From assembly GCA_036924285.1 (NCBI GenBank), contig JAYKYS010000008.1, positions 17,903,001-17,967,000 on the forward strand: DNA of 64,000 nt, written 5' to 3'. Shown piece by piece: positions 36,871 through 48,729 of the stretch. The notes below the pieces were generated by a model, which saw only the letters and a program-made list of their open reading frames with translations, was not told where the DNA came from and made no database searches. The translations under genes were made by a program, and so were the position numbers. This DNA comes from Asterella californica. Its lineage: Eukaryota; Streptophyta; Marchantiopsida; Marchantiales; Aytoniaceae. Positions within the stretch are counted from its first letter, which is position 1; every line of letters starts with the position of its first letter.

Positions 36871-37075
36871 CATTAAGGATGAAGAATACTATAGTTAGTT
36901 TGTTCGTAGGGATGCTCACAAATGAGAAGGGGGCATGTGAAGACTAGGAGTTAGTAAAATTAGTAAAATTCAAATCTATTTTGTTATACTTGTCCAAATT
37001 AGATATACTTGCATGAGTTATGGAGTACTTATGCAAGATAGTAGTACTTGGAGGAATTAATTTAGGACTTAGGCA

Positions 37076-38879
37076 ATTCTCAAACTCGAGTGTATGAGGA
37101 CTAGGTACTGAAGGTTTTGAAGCTAGAGACGGTGTCACGCGTACGATATATGAATCTGACCAAGTGATCTCACAAGACTCATCGAGTATGACGAAGGTAT
37201 GACAAGTGTCCAGACGGACGATAGAGTGATAACGAACAAAAGACGACTCGAACGAGTAGCCCCAAACCTCAATTTATCGATGAAATTGAATACACATTAC
37301 AGATTTGAGAGTGAGACAAGAGAGTGCATATTGAGGAGACATGCGAGGACGTCGTAGATCAAGATCACCTAAGGAAGACAGAGCGATCGCATTATCATGG
37401 TCAGACTTGTTTGCACACCAAGTAGTTATTGAAGTCAGTGGATTGTATTTCCTTCTGTGAAAGTGGATTATGTTCATGGGTTCTTGATTGTAGGTTGCGT
37501 GTAGGGAAGAGAGATGATGGCAATCAAATTCGTGGATGTGCACACAACTAGACTCGAGCAATATGGATTCAGGTTCTAGGATTGGAAGCTAACGATGAAG
37601 GTGCATAAGTATTTGAAAACTTGTGCAAGGCTACGCAGAAGGAATAGTTAGCGCCTAAGAAGTTGTTATCAAAACCCAAGTATGGAAATAATGGCTTCAA
37701 GATCTCTACATGGACCCGATTTGAAAGATAATTGCTAAGTCATTAATCTCCTTATTCAACTTATGGAGACGAAGTTATATCATGGGTTGAGAGATTATTT
37801 TCATTGAACAATTTACCAAAAGTGCACCAATAAACTAAGCGATCATCTTTCACAATATCTCGCAGCTGATTGTGAGATTGTTAGACATAGATCGGACTAT
37901 GTATATGTACTTGATTGGATTCGTAGTGCAATTGTACAAAACCTTAGACTTGTTGACACCATTGGGAATACATGTCTTGTCCAAGTACTGGTGTACAATG
38001 TAGACTCCGGAGATCTTATCTCAACTAGTGGATGAATCGGATGAAGTTGATCAAGACGAAATGGAGAGTGACGTACATGCGCAAGATAAAAGAGAACAGT
38101 AAGATGAGATGTCTGAACAATTAGCTTTGTATGAGACACAAATGCTTCATCCTGTTACAACGACTGCAAGAGAAGTCATGCACAAGGTACTTGGAAGGGG
38201 GGATCCTAATGAGATAACACCTGCGATCTCTGTTCTAGGAAGAGAAGTTGTTGTACTTTATCGAATTACACGAGATGAGCCAGACGAGGACATGCCACTC
38301 TTGGAACTGACGTCGATGAAGGAAGATCGTGATCAAGTCAACAAGAAACCGGATGTAGGTAAGTGTGTGATGAAGGGACTTACTAGTGAGACATTGGTAA
38401 GACTTGTGCAAGATTTGTTAGTAGATAAAGTGGAAGAAGTACCAAGAGAGGAGCTCAAACAAAGTGATGTGTATGAGATACGATGATAACATGTGCAAGA
38501 ACCGATACAACCTCTTGAATCTACACAAGATTTAAGAATACCTTAGAGCATCTCGAGACTTTTGCAAGTGCAGACGCAAGATATAAGAGAATGCGTCATA
38601 ATGATGCACTTAAACAACATAAGAAGCGAAAGATAAATAGATCAAGAGTTGAAGGGGATGGTAGAGCTATATTGGTCGAGCTGAACGAAGAAGATGTATC
38701 GCATGAGGGTGAACCAAGAATCGAGGTACCTCATCAAGATAGCCATATTACTTGGATGGAGAAAGATGTTGTCGGAATGTGGTACGTTTACCTAGGAAAG
38801 CACTGGGCTCTAGTTGTGGTTGTTTACTCAAGAGATAAGCTTCAAGTTATAACATGACATATAAGCACTTACACATGTC
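37076..38879. other. Unrecognised coding-like remnants
   Basis: Two plus-strand frames, 38109-38486 (125 codons) and 38591-38857 (88 codons), are rich in Glu, Asp, Arg and Lys and lie in line, as if parts of one acidic/basic protein. I recognise no domain. The second contains SRVEGDGRAILVELNEEDVS and ends shortly before an LTR fragment in the opposite orientation. They may be remains of a retroelement or of a captured gene. Confidence 0.3.
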
Positions 38880-39612
38880 TGTTGGGTCCTCTAATGTGTT
38901 TAGAAAACAAAAATCAAGTCTAACAAGGTCAAACTGTGGACTTTAACACTCAAGAATAAGAAACATATGATGGTTTAGACTTCGAAACATCTCCTACATG
39001 TAAAGGAGAATTTACTGAACACATACAAAATTTCAGCCTGAGATCAATTTTGAGCACTAAGATATGAGAAAAAAATGTTTTTATTAAAAAAATTATAATA
39101 ATTTCTAGTACTCAGATGGCTACTTCCACCTAGAATATAAAACTGTATCTTTAACTTTTGTTAAGTCTTACAGGATTTGTAGTCTACAATATGTTGAACA
39201 ACCTTGTGAAATTTGACTTGCTGGTTGTACATGGATCTTCATATCTCGAGCTCAGAAGTTGCTGCTCTAGATTGAGAGCTTTTTAGACCCCCTCTACTTC
39301 AACTATTACTCCCATTTATTCCTCCACTCAAATGAGATAAAATTGTTTCAACAATCATAGCCTACTAACAAGTACCATGAAGGTTTGAAACGATTATCTC
39401 TATTCTGCTACAATTGACACCCATAACCCCAAAATCAGCAACTGTGATGCAATTCTGGTTCAATCCGAACTTTAGATTGACATAACTCTTTCTTTATTGC
39501 TCCAAATCGATCGGAAGTTGAACTGACAATGACTGACACGACAAGCTCTCTCACCCTGTGCTCTTTGATCTCCAAATTTCCTTACCAAAAGCTCATCCTC
39601 GGTACCTCCACG
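38880..39612 (-). repeat. Diverged LTR fragment, same family as the young element
   Basis: The minus strand aligns through about 730 bp with the distal two thirds of the 1373-bp LTR at 53404/60741. Shared blocks include GGGTTTTGGGGTTATG variants, GGGTCTAAAAAGCTCT, CTCTAGAGCAGC variants, TCAGGCTGAAA and TACATGTAG. Substitutions and small indels are frequent, so this is an old copy. A partly coding coiled-coil-like segment on the same strand (about 39612-39790) adjoins it. Confidence 0.7.
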
Positions 39613-40041
39613 AGTTGTTTAGTAACTTGAACAAGTCGTGCCTTCATCTCATCTCGTTTCTTTTCACTGACACGTTGGAATTCACGGAATTCTTTTGCCT
39701 TGGTTCTTTGTTCTTGTTGTAAGACCTCCAATTGTTCGTCTGACTGGGGTATTTGATCATGAACTTGATGAAGTTCTCATGATTACTCTACCATCCGACT
39801 TTCCAACACATCAAATCTATTCCTCTATCGAGTCTTTCTTGTCTTCAGTCGCTCGACATGAGTCTATGCAAGTAGCATAGACTCATGTGAATTGGACTCT
39901 CGTCCCACTACTTCAAGTCTCACATCTTTATCGTAAAGATATGCATCATTCTCACTAAATCCAAATAACATCATGTATGTCCTCAATCTACATTATACAC
40001 AGGATGAATAGTTTCACAATAATTTAACAGTGATAATACGT
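39613..40041. other. Decayed minus-strand coding-like segment and spacer
   Basis: On the minus strand about 39790-39612 reads as a charged, Gln/Glu/Lys/Arg-rich helical peptide, possibly a gag remnant. A perfect hairpin lies at 39856-39888. Nothing else is visible. Confidence 0.3.
39856..39888. repeat. Perfect hairpin, 14-bp arms
   Basis: ACATGAGTCTATGC, loop AAGTA, exact complement. Confidence 0.95.
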
Positions 40042-40612
40042 TGTCGCACTACTTGACGACTACATGCTACACTTCTATTCCAACACTTGAGCTTACTAGT
40101 TCTAGATGTCATGTGCATACACATCATTATACAACATACAGCGCTGTCAGAGATAACACATGGATGATGTCATACACATCCATAAGTGCATTACAATAAT
40201 AAACGATATGTACTCACTCCACCATACCAATCGGCACTAAACAACCACTAAAGTCAAACCAAATCTACTATGTGCATAAGATAATCCAGATTGTGCTCAC
40301 CAAGACTATAGCCAAGAGCTTGAAGGTTCAACTCGATGAACTAAAGCCTACAAGCCTACCTACGAAGTACTAGTTGGGCTAGCCCAAGAACCCACCCTAA
40401 CGACACTAACGGCCCTACCGAGACTAACCACTACGCACTCGGTCAACCTAGCTGAGAGGCTAAACTGACGTGATATAGAAGTTAGCTAAATATTATTTTT
40501 ATTCTTTTATGCATATGTTTGATATCTTTGCGTATGATGTTAACACTATTATGTTATTTTCAGTCATAATAAGTTGTTAGTATGTTATTTATCTTGTTCA
40601 AGCACTCGTTGA
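40042..40612 (+). repeat. 5' part of an LTR of the young element's family, interrupted
   Basis: 40042-40106 (TGTCGCACTACTTGACGACT, TACATGC) matches the LTR start at 53404, and 40476-40612 matches LTR bases about 73-210 (GAAGTTAGCT, GTTTGATATCTTTGCGTA, ATCTTGTTCAAGCA). The gap is filled by another insert (40107-40475). As in the young element, the LTR start is directly preceded by ACGT. Confidence 0.75.
40107..40475 (-). mobile_element. 369-bp insert, possible solo LTR, TAGA duplication
   Basis: This segment interrupts the LTR fragment exactly and is flanked by TAGA on both sides (40103-40106, 40476-40479). On the minus strand it starts TATCACGTCAGTTTAG and ends GCACATGACA, which resembles TG...CA LTR ends with one mutated base. 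About 270 bp of it is clearly similar to plus-strand sequence at 47358-47645. A solo LTR is the simplest reading; a nonautonomous DNA element with poor inverted repeats is the alternative. Confidence 0.55.
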
Positions 40613-42150
40613 GATTCATGGATTTAAGTCGACATGTGGAGCATAGCTTGACTGCATAACTAACTCACGAGATGGAGAAAGAAGAGAAGAATCTACTGAT
40701 CGAGCTATAGAAGGATTTTATAGCGGAGATTAAAGACACCGAACCGAAACCTGCACCTTTCTTGGAGCTGAAGGATTCGATTATCACGGACTTAAGGAAG
40801 ATCATAATGATTTAATAGAATCCATCGAAGTGTTAATAGAGTTAGTGAGAGATAGGGAAGGAGATGGAGTTATAACTGTAGCAGAGAAGATATATGTAGT
40901 TATAGACTTTGTCAAGATAGTAGGAGTCACACTTGTTACAGTAGTTCTGCATAATGTACTTGATGAGATTCAAAAGAGTATACCTTTGGATGCATCGGCA
41001 TGACAATGAGGGGTGTTCGTTGGTAGTGAGTTTCTCTCACTATATATGTGGAGTGCAAGCTCATTTTGTGTGTCAATCCATGCTGAATAAAGCAAAGATG
41101 TAAGACTCGTAGTTTTTCAAACATTCTATTGTTGTGGTGATTGTGTGTAAGAGTATTCTAAGTCGTGAGTGTGATTCTTGTTGCGAGTGTAACTTGACGG
41201 GGTACTATCTCTGTGTAGTGATAACTCAACGAGATATCGGTGTAACGTAGTGAAGTTCATTGACACTCGACGAACACGAGAAATAATCGCTTGGAGACAA
41301 GTCTCAATGAGTTTCCTAGACCCTTGTTGCTCTTGCATATCAATTACTATGTGAATGAGTTGATGGTAGTGTAGATTCACTCTTGAACATTAAGTTAAGT
41401 TTGTGTACTTGTGGAAGTTAATTCGAACAAGTCAGTTGTTAGATCATTATTTGTGCTTTACAATTTTATCTTGTGTTTATCACGATGATATCTTCATCCT
41501 AGGAGATGTTTCACCCAAGAGGTTTAAAAGAAATAATAGAAAATTCGTGTATCGTGGTATTTCACTCTGTTTACCTATGTTTCGATTAGTATGATTATAT
41601 TAATTAGTAAACAGGAATAATCATATACTATTTTATTATTTATTACAATTTGATTTTCTTTTGAATATAAGAAGATAGTGTTTCAAACAATATTATATTA
41701 TATTATATAACTAATCACATTACAATATTGTAAAAATTCAAATACCTTGACTCATTTGTGATGGTTTTAGTAATCTTTATTTCTATTTCTTATGAGGAAT
41801 TTTGTTGATTTATTTATGTTCAGAAATTATTAGGACTTTATCATCTTAAGAGTATCTTATCTTCATTTGATTATATTTCTTTTCCGAGTAACGTGCACAA
41901 AATGAAATATTGAAAATTAATATGAAGATCTAGTGGATTTCCATGATAGTTCTTCCATACACATATGATGTATAGTGGTATTTATAGTTCTGTATGCATA
42001 GTATTAATGAGTTTTGTCCGCGTGAAGAATGTCATATCAGAGAGAAATCGAGAAAACTCATGTGAACGTTTTGCCTACTCGGATGCAGCAACAATATCGA
42101 CACAAATTTATACCTTATGTGTAGTGAATAATACATTTCATGAATATCTT
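40613..42150. other. AT-rich spacer
   Basis: No recognisable gene. A short plus-strand stretch near 40670-40800 reads as a charged peptide with stops; possibly retroelement debris. Confidence 0.35.
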
Positions 42151-42184
42151 ACTGTGCTTCTGTTCCCTTATGGTAACTCTCATT

Positions 42185-43170
42185 CTACTTCCTTGCATAT
42201 CATATTCACCTCTTCCATGTTCGGAAGAGGGGATTATGGGATCCTTGCATTATCACCTCCTAGCAGTTTGTTTCATGTATTAGACTGTTTCTTTATTATT
42301 GAGAATGATTTATTTTTTATCAGATGTTGTCGTCATATAGTTTTGACAGTACTTAATAATACAGATACCCTCTAAACTTTTAAGTTATTATGTCACGTTG
42401 TCCTCGTATTAATAAAAGCAGTAACATATTACAAAAATCTTGTCAGTTCTCAGGCTCGTTTGAGATATTGGGCACGCAGTTATCACCGTGATAACTTCAG
42501 GTAGTGGTTAGATTATAGTACTCTAAGTATAGTATCTGTTATCATTTTCGGATAAGTGATTTCCCCTCCTTATCTACGTACACATCCACTTCATTTTCAG
42601 TCAACGAAGGACTCTATTCATTTCTTATAAACTCGATCGTCTTTTCCTCCACCAGGTTGGTGTACGCTTTGGATGTATATTCACCTCTTTCATGTTCAGA
42701 AGAGGGGATTATGATCGTCTTTTCCTCCACCAGGTTGGTGTACGCTTTGGATGTATATTCACCTCTTTCATGTTCAGAAGAGGGGATTATGCAAGACGTT
42801 TGATTTATCAACTGATTTTCCTGGTGGAAAGGATTAAGTGATAAATTAAACCTTCTAAAAGTTTCATTTTTTGACAGCATTACGGTCCGACTCTTAAGCT
42901 TATTGTTTTGTTGTGTGCCGCATCTCACTTTCTTTATGGGGTTTTTTTGGAATATCCAGCATGACTATGTAGTTAATATATAATAGTTATGTTAAATATA
43001 TAATTTCATTTAAGAGTGCTGAATACTTTCTAAAATCTCATTAACACCTCGACGGAACCTCACTGTGATGCTCGGTCCAGTGGCGGTTTCAGATTTTATA
43101 CTTTTCATGACGTTTGTCTTTTTCCTTCGTTTGGCCAAAGTGCATCTTGGATGCATATTTATCCTTTATT
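42185..43170 (+). repeat. Paired-hairpin repeat, copy D
   Basis: Hairpin 1 occurs at 42192-42240 (CACCTCTTCCATG, TTCGGAAGAGGGG) and again in each unit of a 78-bp duplication; hairpin 2 is at about 42799-42851 (TTTGATTTATCAACT against AAGTGATAAATTAAA, loop CCTGGTGGAAAGG). The tail aligns with copy C through TCGGTCCAGTGGCGGTTT near 43073 and the CTTTTTCC and CCAAAGTGCATCTTGG blocks. Confidence 0.65.
42635..42790. repeat. Exact 78-bp tandem duplication containing hairpin 1
   Basis: Units 42635-42712 and 42713-42790 are identical, each starting GATCGTCTTTTCCTCC and ending GAAGAGGGGATTAT. Confidence 0.95.
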
Positions 43171-45040
43171 GTAATTCATACAAATAATATAAAAAAAGTC
43201 ACTAAAGGTGACAAGCTTCATCTTTCTAAATAAACGACGGTACATCCGAAGAGCTGAAATTCTGAAGTGAATGTTATGTAATGGATAATATACTTCTCTC
43301 AAATAAGCTCACTGCCCAATTGCGTTGATTCCGCTCTCTGTAAACTCACGCCAAGCAGTCCTTAGGGCATGTCAAAGTTAAAGCAAAAGAGTCTCTAACG
43401 CCCAGAAAGAAAAAGGCCATAGTTTGTCCAATGAGAGCTTCGTCTAGAGTTGTATGCCGTTTAGTGCGTTATCTTTGTATCGCTGTAAGTGTTTACTTTT
43501 TTGAATTTTGAACTTTTAAAAATTATTATATTTTGAACTGCTCTATTCACGTCGTAATCAATTATTTGTTATCTTTGACAGTTAGAGTACATATGATTAG
43601 TGTCCACAGAAATCGTCTGTCAGTGTCTAGCCGAAGCCGTAACTCCATCTGTGGAGGAAAAATATACAGAGAAGTTTCCAACTTTGACTCCCCCTATTAC
43701 AGCAAGAGTCGGTTATGGTAATGGACGCAGTTATTTACAAACCATTTCCATAGGTGGTCTATAAATTTACGGCCTTTCAGCCATAAAAGGTTATATGGCC
43801 ATGGCTGTAACTGTTTAAGATCGATGTTTGAGACCCCCTATTAGTAACATTCAAAGCTTGGTTGGAAAATATTCTTGTAAATTTTTTATTAGGTTTTTGT
43901 TGTAAATTTTGCAATTCATTTTTGGTTTTTTAAGATGATACATAAAATTTACGATCACTGGACGTATTCAGTGTATGCCCATAGATGAGATCTCTTGAAC
44001 ACCGTTAGATCCAACGGTGTTCAAGAGATTTGATCATAGACATTTTGTGATCTTTAGCAAAGTTTGACATTTAGGAATTACGTATTCTCATTTAAATCTT
44101 GTAACTTTTTTTTACGAGAAAAAGTTTGAATAGCCTTATTATCCTACATATAGTTAATAACAATATGTTGTTGCTTGCTTGTAAATCACGTGTCATGCCT
44201 TTAACGTTAGTTGTCCGACAAAAATCTCGCTAATTACTTTTGCTGATTAGACAATACGCAAGAAAAGAGAAAAGAGATGACAGGTGGAAATTCTTTTTAT
44301 CGGTTTTATAGTTCTCGTTATGCATAAAATACAGTGTGATGCTACGGCCGTAGAGTCTCCTTATGATTACAAATAGACCAGGTTTGCAACTGTGCATGTT
44401 AGATGAGACCAATTTCTTTGATTAGGACATGTTCCGCAGGGGAGGACCGGTTCAGCCCTCCGGTAAGAAAGTCCGACCCCAGGAGTGAGGAGTCGTGACC
44501 ATCTATCTGCCTGGGACGGTGAGGGACCCTGACTAGGAGTCACTACTACTACGCGCAACAACCGCTCCAGCAGCAAGGTACCACAGCCGGCTGCCGGCTA
44601 CCATGAAGAAGACGTAGTCCAACAAGTGGCTGCGTGCTGACCGACCACCCCGTACTTGTGAAGCTGGTGGATTTAAATATTTATTATACACATGACCTGC
44701 ACACAACTAGAGGACAAAAAGTAAAATGATTCATGATTAGTTCATTCCGTTAGAGAAAGGAAAAGCAAAAGCGTGAGACTCATGCGAGCGTGTGTACGAC
44801 TGCATCCACCACAAGGAACCACGTGCTCGCGAGAGGACTGCGCATGGTAAACTAATAAGTTCTACCTCCTTCCTTCGTCCCGTCTCTCGACTGTGCTACC
44901 TTCTGCTGAACTCGTGGTCGTTACTTTGGAGCTCCTCTAATGAGGAGACAGCAAATAAGTGAAGTCTGGAGCTCCTTGTGAGCGTGATCTCCAGGCTGTG
45001 GTAAGTCTGGGGTTCATGTATACATATATTTTCGTGTTGT
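43171..45040. other. Spacer with a perfect hairpin and a GC-richer patch
   Basis: No gene recognised. A GC-richer patch at about 44420-44660 has no identifiable coding or tRNA structure. Confidence 0.35.
43990..44029. repeat. Perfect hairpin, 17-bp arms
   Basis: ATCTCTTGAACACCGTT, loop AGATCC, exact complement. Confidence 0.95.
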
Positions 45041-45190
45041 TGCTTATTCACCTCTTCAATTTAATTTCAGTATGCTGCATATATATCCATTCATCTCTTT
45101 AAAGTTCAGAAGAGGAGAATATACAAAGAGTTTTAATTTATGTCTTAATTTTTTCTCTTGGAAGATAAGTTATAAATTAAATATAATTAA
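45041..45190 (+). repeat. Paired-hairpin repeat, copy E
   Basis: Hairpin 1 at about 45075-45124 (GCATATATATCC, CATCTCTTTAAAG, TTCAGAAGAGGAGAATAT) and hairpin 2 at about 45128-45182 (TTTTAATTTATGTCTTAAT against AAGATAAGTTATAAATTAAA), in the same order and orientation as copies C and D. Confidence 0.6.
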
Positions 45191-47357
45191 TATTTCTATT
45201 TGTGAGATGCAGATATCTTTATACCAGAAAAGAAGTACTTTGATGTTTAAAACAGAGAGGAAAAACCAGAGGAATACAATTCAAGAAGAACAAGATTAAA
45301 TCTGATTTGCACTTTGAATGGGTTAAACAGAATAAAGTAAATACATAAACTGAATCTAATATTGATTTTTTGAAATTAACATCTGGATAAAAATAGTAAT
45401 GACATGTGATAAATAACTATTATTACTAACAAGATGAGAATATTCTCTACATGACGTTTGGATCTTATGAAGCCTAATAAATTATCCACTTACTGAAGTT
45501 AGATGGTAATTAGCATCAAATATTAAACACTCAGGTAATCATTATTTATGGCATGGACAATGAATGTCATATTTATGGCTTACTGTCGCCATTCTTTTCC
45601 TTCGGTCCATTAATCATTCTGGAAATTATTTCCAGAAAATGAAGTAAAACAAAGACATTGTGCAACAAAACCAAGAATATTCACCTAATCGGCGTTTGGG
45701 TTTTACAAAGCTTAGGAAATTAGCTTTGGACAACTACAACATCTGACATCTTGTGGATTTAGAAATGACCTCCACAAAGATCAACACGCATCACCTGAAT
45801 TATATATTGCATAAGCCAGTGCAATGAAATGAAATATTTACTTGATGCTAGCATACCCTTTCAAGCATGCAGTGAAAGTGCAAGAAAGTAGAGAGAACAA
45901 AAGAAGCTGCACTTAAAGGAATCTAACACATCACACACATATGGAAGATAACGAATCATGTAGACTACGCGTACAATTGATGCAAGTAGTTGACTGGTAG
46001 TTTGTATATAATACCATGGGTATGTGAACATTCAAGTTGTTTTGTCTTATATTACTATATAGTACACATCATCAATAGTTTTGAAGTATATGTGTGGATT
46101 GGATAGAGCTTGAGAAACTGGTGTCGCTTTTATAAAATTGGTATCGAGTAAGAACTGATGATGTCTCTTGGAGAAGTCAAGATCTCTCTCTCTCTCTTCA
46201 TCCTCATTTCAATCTCGTCCAAAAAGCTAAGTATGTGTTGTTTGAAGTTCACAGTAAGATAGATCTTAAATCGAAAGAAATGGTTGAGGAAAATTGTTCA
46301 AAGTGTACAAAGGCTTGGTGTGGAAGGATTTGATGGACCTACTAGTACTTACTGGTTGGGAAAAAATTGACATTGCAAGTTCAAAGTATGAAGTTATATA
46401 TGTTTCAAGACCAATTGGTAAAGTATGAGGAATGAGCGATGAATGCATGAGAGATGAAATATGAGTTGAGTTTGGAGGCTCTGATTCATCATCCATACTA
46501 GAGGTTGTGTTGTGCTTGTGGTGTGTGTTATGGGAGATAAGATGAAGAAGAATGAGAACTCACACTGTTGTTACATAGTCGATCAAGATTGAGAGGTAAA
46601 GGCATGCAGAGGATATGAGATCTAAAGTAAGTAGTGTATTTCACAAAATAGCCATAGTTATCCTCAACAGCCCATCTAGGTTTTTTCATTAGATATTGGT
46701 TTGGGCTGTTGCCAGCAGACAAGCTAGATTTTTTTCACATCTTTCTTTTCATCATTTTGGAGACAAGAAAATGTTATGTTCATTCATAATACAAGTCGAG
46801 TTTCACAATGCTTTTAGTTAAAAGTATTCGAATAATATGCATTCCAACTCCCTTTCACAACAAGGAGAAGAAGAGGAAAAGTAAAGAAATAGGTGCAGAG
46901 ATGGCAATAATCATTTTAGTTCTAGATATATTAGAATACAATTGTCGAAAGAGACTTCAATTGATACATCCTAGTGTCTTATGCTAAATTAGAGATATTT
47001 ATTCTTAGTATGATGCTTCTTGCATTTTAGTAAAGTCTATGTTTATATGTGTCATAGTTTCCTCACATAGACATACACACATTCATCTTTTCTAAATGTG
47101 GATTGTATCTCTTCCAACTATCACTTTCGTCATGTTTTTATTTTCTTCTATCCAGAATTCATTCATTGACTTCATTTCATTTCTCTTCCGATATCACTTT
47201 CAAGTCTTTATGTGTAACACTTATTATGAATGAAATAGGAGAAACAATATGAGCCTTGTGAATATTGCGGCTCCACTCTGTTGTAAAGAAAAACCAATGG
47301 AACGTTCATTTTTAATTGAGGTCTAGTTTATATAACCAAACTTTTTCGTGAGAAAAA
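45191..47357. other. AT-rich spacer
   Basis: Short open frames only, none recognisable. No tRNA, repeat array or element ends were identified. Confidence 0.35.
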
Positions 47358-48729
47358 TGTCACATCAATTTAGCACCTCGCCTAGGTTGATAGAGTGCGG
47401 AGTGGTTAATCTCGATAGGGCCGTTAGTGTCATTAAGACGGGTTCTTGGGCTAGTCCCAATAGGGGTATATTCACAAATAAGGCTTGGAGGCTTTAGTTC
47501 TTCGAGTTGAACCTTAAAGCTCCTGGCTATGATGGATAGTATTGGTGAGCGCAATCTGGATTCTCTGATGCACTGAGTGAATTTGGCTCGACTTTACTGT
47601 TTATTTAGTGCTAGTTGGCACGATGGAGTGAGCACAGATCATTTCAATCGCGAGGTCTGATTGAGAGCTTTCAAGTCACGGATTTATATCGGTGGTATTT
47701 CCAGAGTGTGCAGATCGTTGATATCTTCGATTTGCGAGTGCGTGTGTATGCGGAGTGATTCTTTTTGATCGTGTGGTTGATTGCTGTGCGGATTAGGAGT
47801 ATTTGGACCTGTTCTTGGTCGAATTTGTGGTGAGGTAGTGCGAAAGCGCTGCTGAAATTTCTCATGACAGGTTTTTTTATCACTTTGAGACTGACAGATG
47901 TGCGTCAGGAGACGCCGAGTAAGCATGGATCAGCAATTTTTGGCTGTGAGGAGTGCAGTAGGTGTTTGCTGAGAAGACGATTCAAACGCACAAAAAATCA
48001 TCCAATTTGGTGAAGGATCGAAGGAGTTACAAAGAAAAGAAGATAACGGGTGGTCAAAAATCTGACATAAATCCGCATGCGCACGCACTTTCTGACCTCC
48101 GAAGTTGCTATTTGTGTGTGTTTTTTTCCGATGCGCGTTTGATCCGAGTTTCTACTCTACTCCAAACAGAGCAAAGCGGAGAGTGAGCGGGACTGTTGCG
48201 GTGTTATGAAGCTTCGAGGAGTAGAAGTGCATGAGTGCGGAGGCGTAAGAGCGGAGAGTGCGGAGCCCGAGCTCAAACCAGCAAGTCAGCTTGCTGGCGT
48301 GCGTGAGCTAAGCCTAATTTCAGTGATGGAGGAGTGAGTAAAACTAAGTCATCCATCTTAACACTATTCTTGAAGAATGTGCTTAACTACTAGCTCTTAG
48401 CTTTGGCTTTACCACTAGACCATTAGCTCTTGGTGTCTTCTAGTCATGCGTGCAAGTATTTATGGACTTGTTTAAGATAGTAAGAGACCTTTTTGTATGT
48501 TTCTAGAGGAGTGGTAAGGCGACCTCATAGTACTAGGAGGAAGCTGTCGTTTTGGTAACGTTTGTCTATACCTTAGAAGCGCATATGGAGACAATTGGTG
48601 ACAATTGTCTTGGGTGAGCTAGTAGAGCTACCACGTAGATACTTTTAGAGCTACTAGAGGTGTCGACGAGATCTATGAGATCACGAAGGGGTCTCAACGA
48701 AACTCAAGTACGGTGGGTATCATTGAGTT

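Larger units (their letters stand above)
35629..37075 (+). mobile_element. Internally deleted Ty3/gypsy LTR element
   Basis: A left repeat (from about 35629 to 35750) and a right repeat (from 36937 to about 37070) are similar: both contain TAGGAGTTA, AAATTCAAA, a TTGTCCAA variant, TATACTTGCATGAGTTAT and GTACTTATGCA. The right copy starts TGTGAAGAC directly after a purine-rich AATGAGAAGGGGGCA, the expected polypurine tract next to a 3' LTR. Between them only the integrase region remains; gag, protease and RT are missing. This is best read as an element that lost most of its internal sequence. The outer LTR ends are uncertain. Confidence 0.6.

Noticed and set aside
44367..44660. Possible RNA gene in a GC-richer patch
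   Set aside because: No tRNA boxes, rRNA similarity or stable long stem could be identified.
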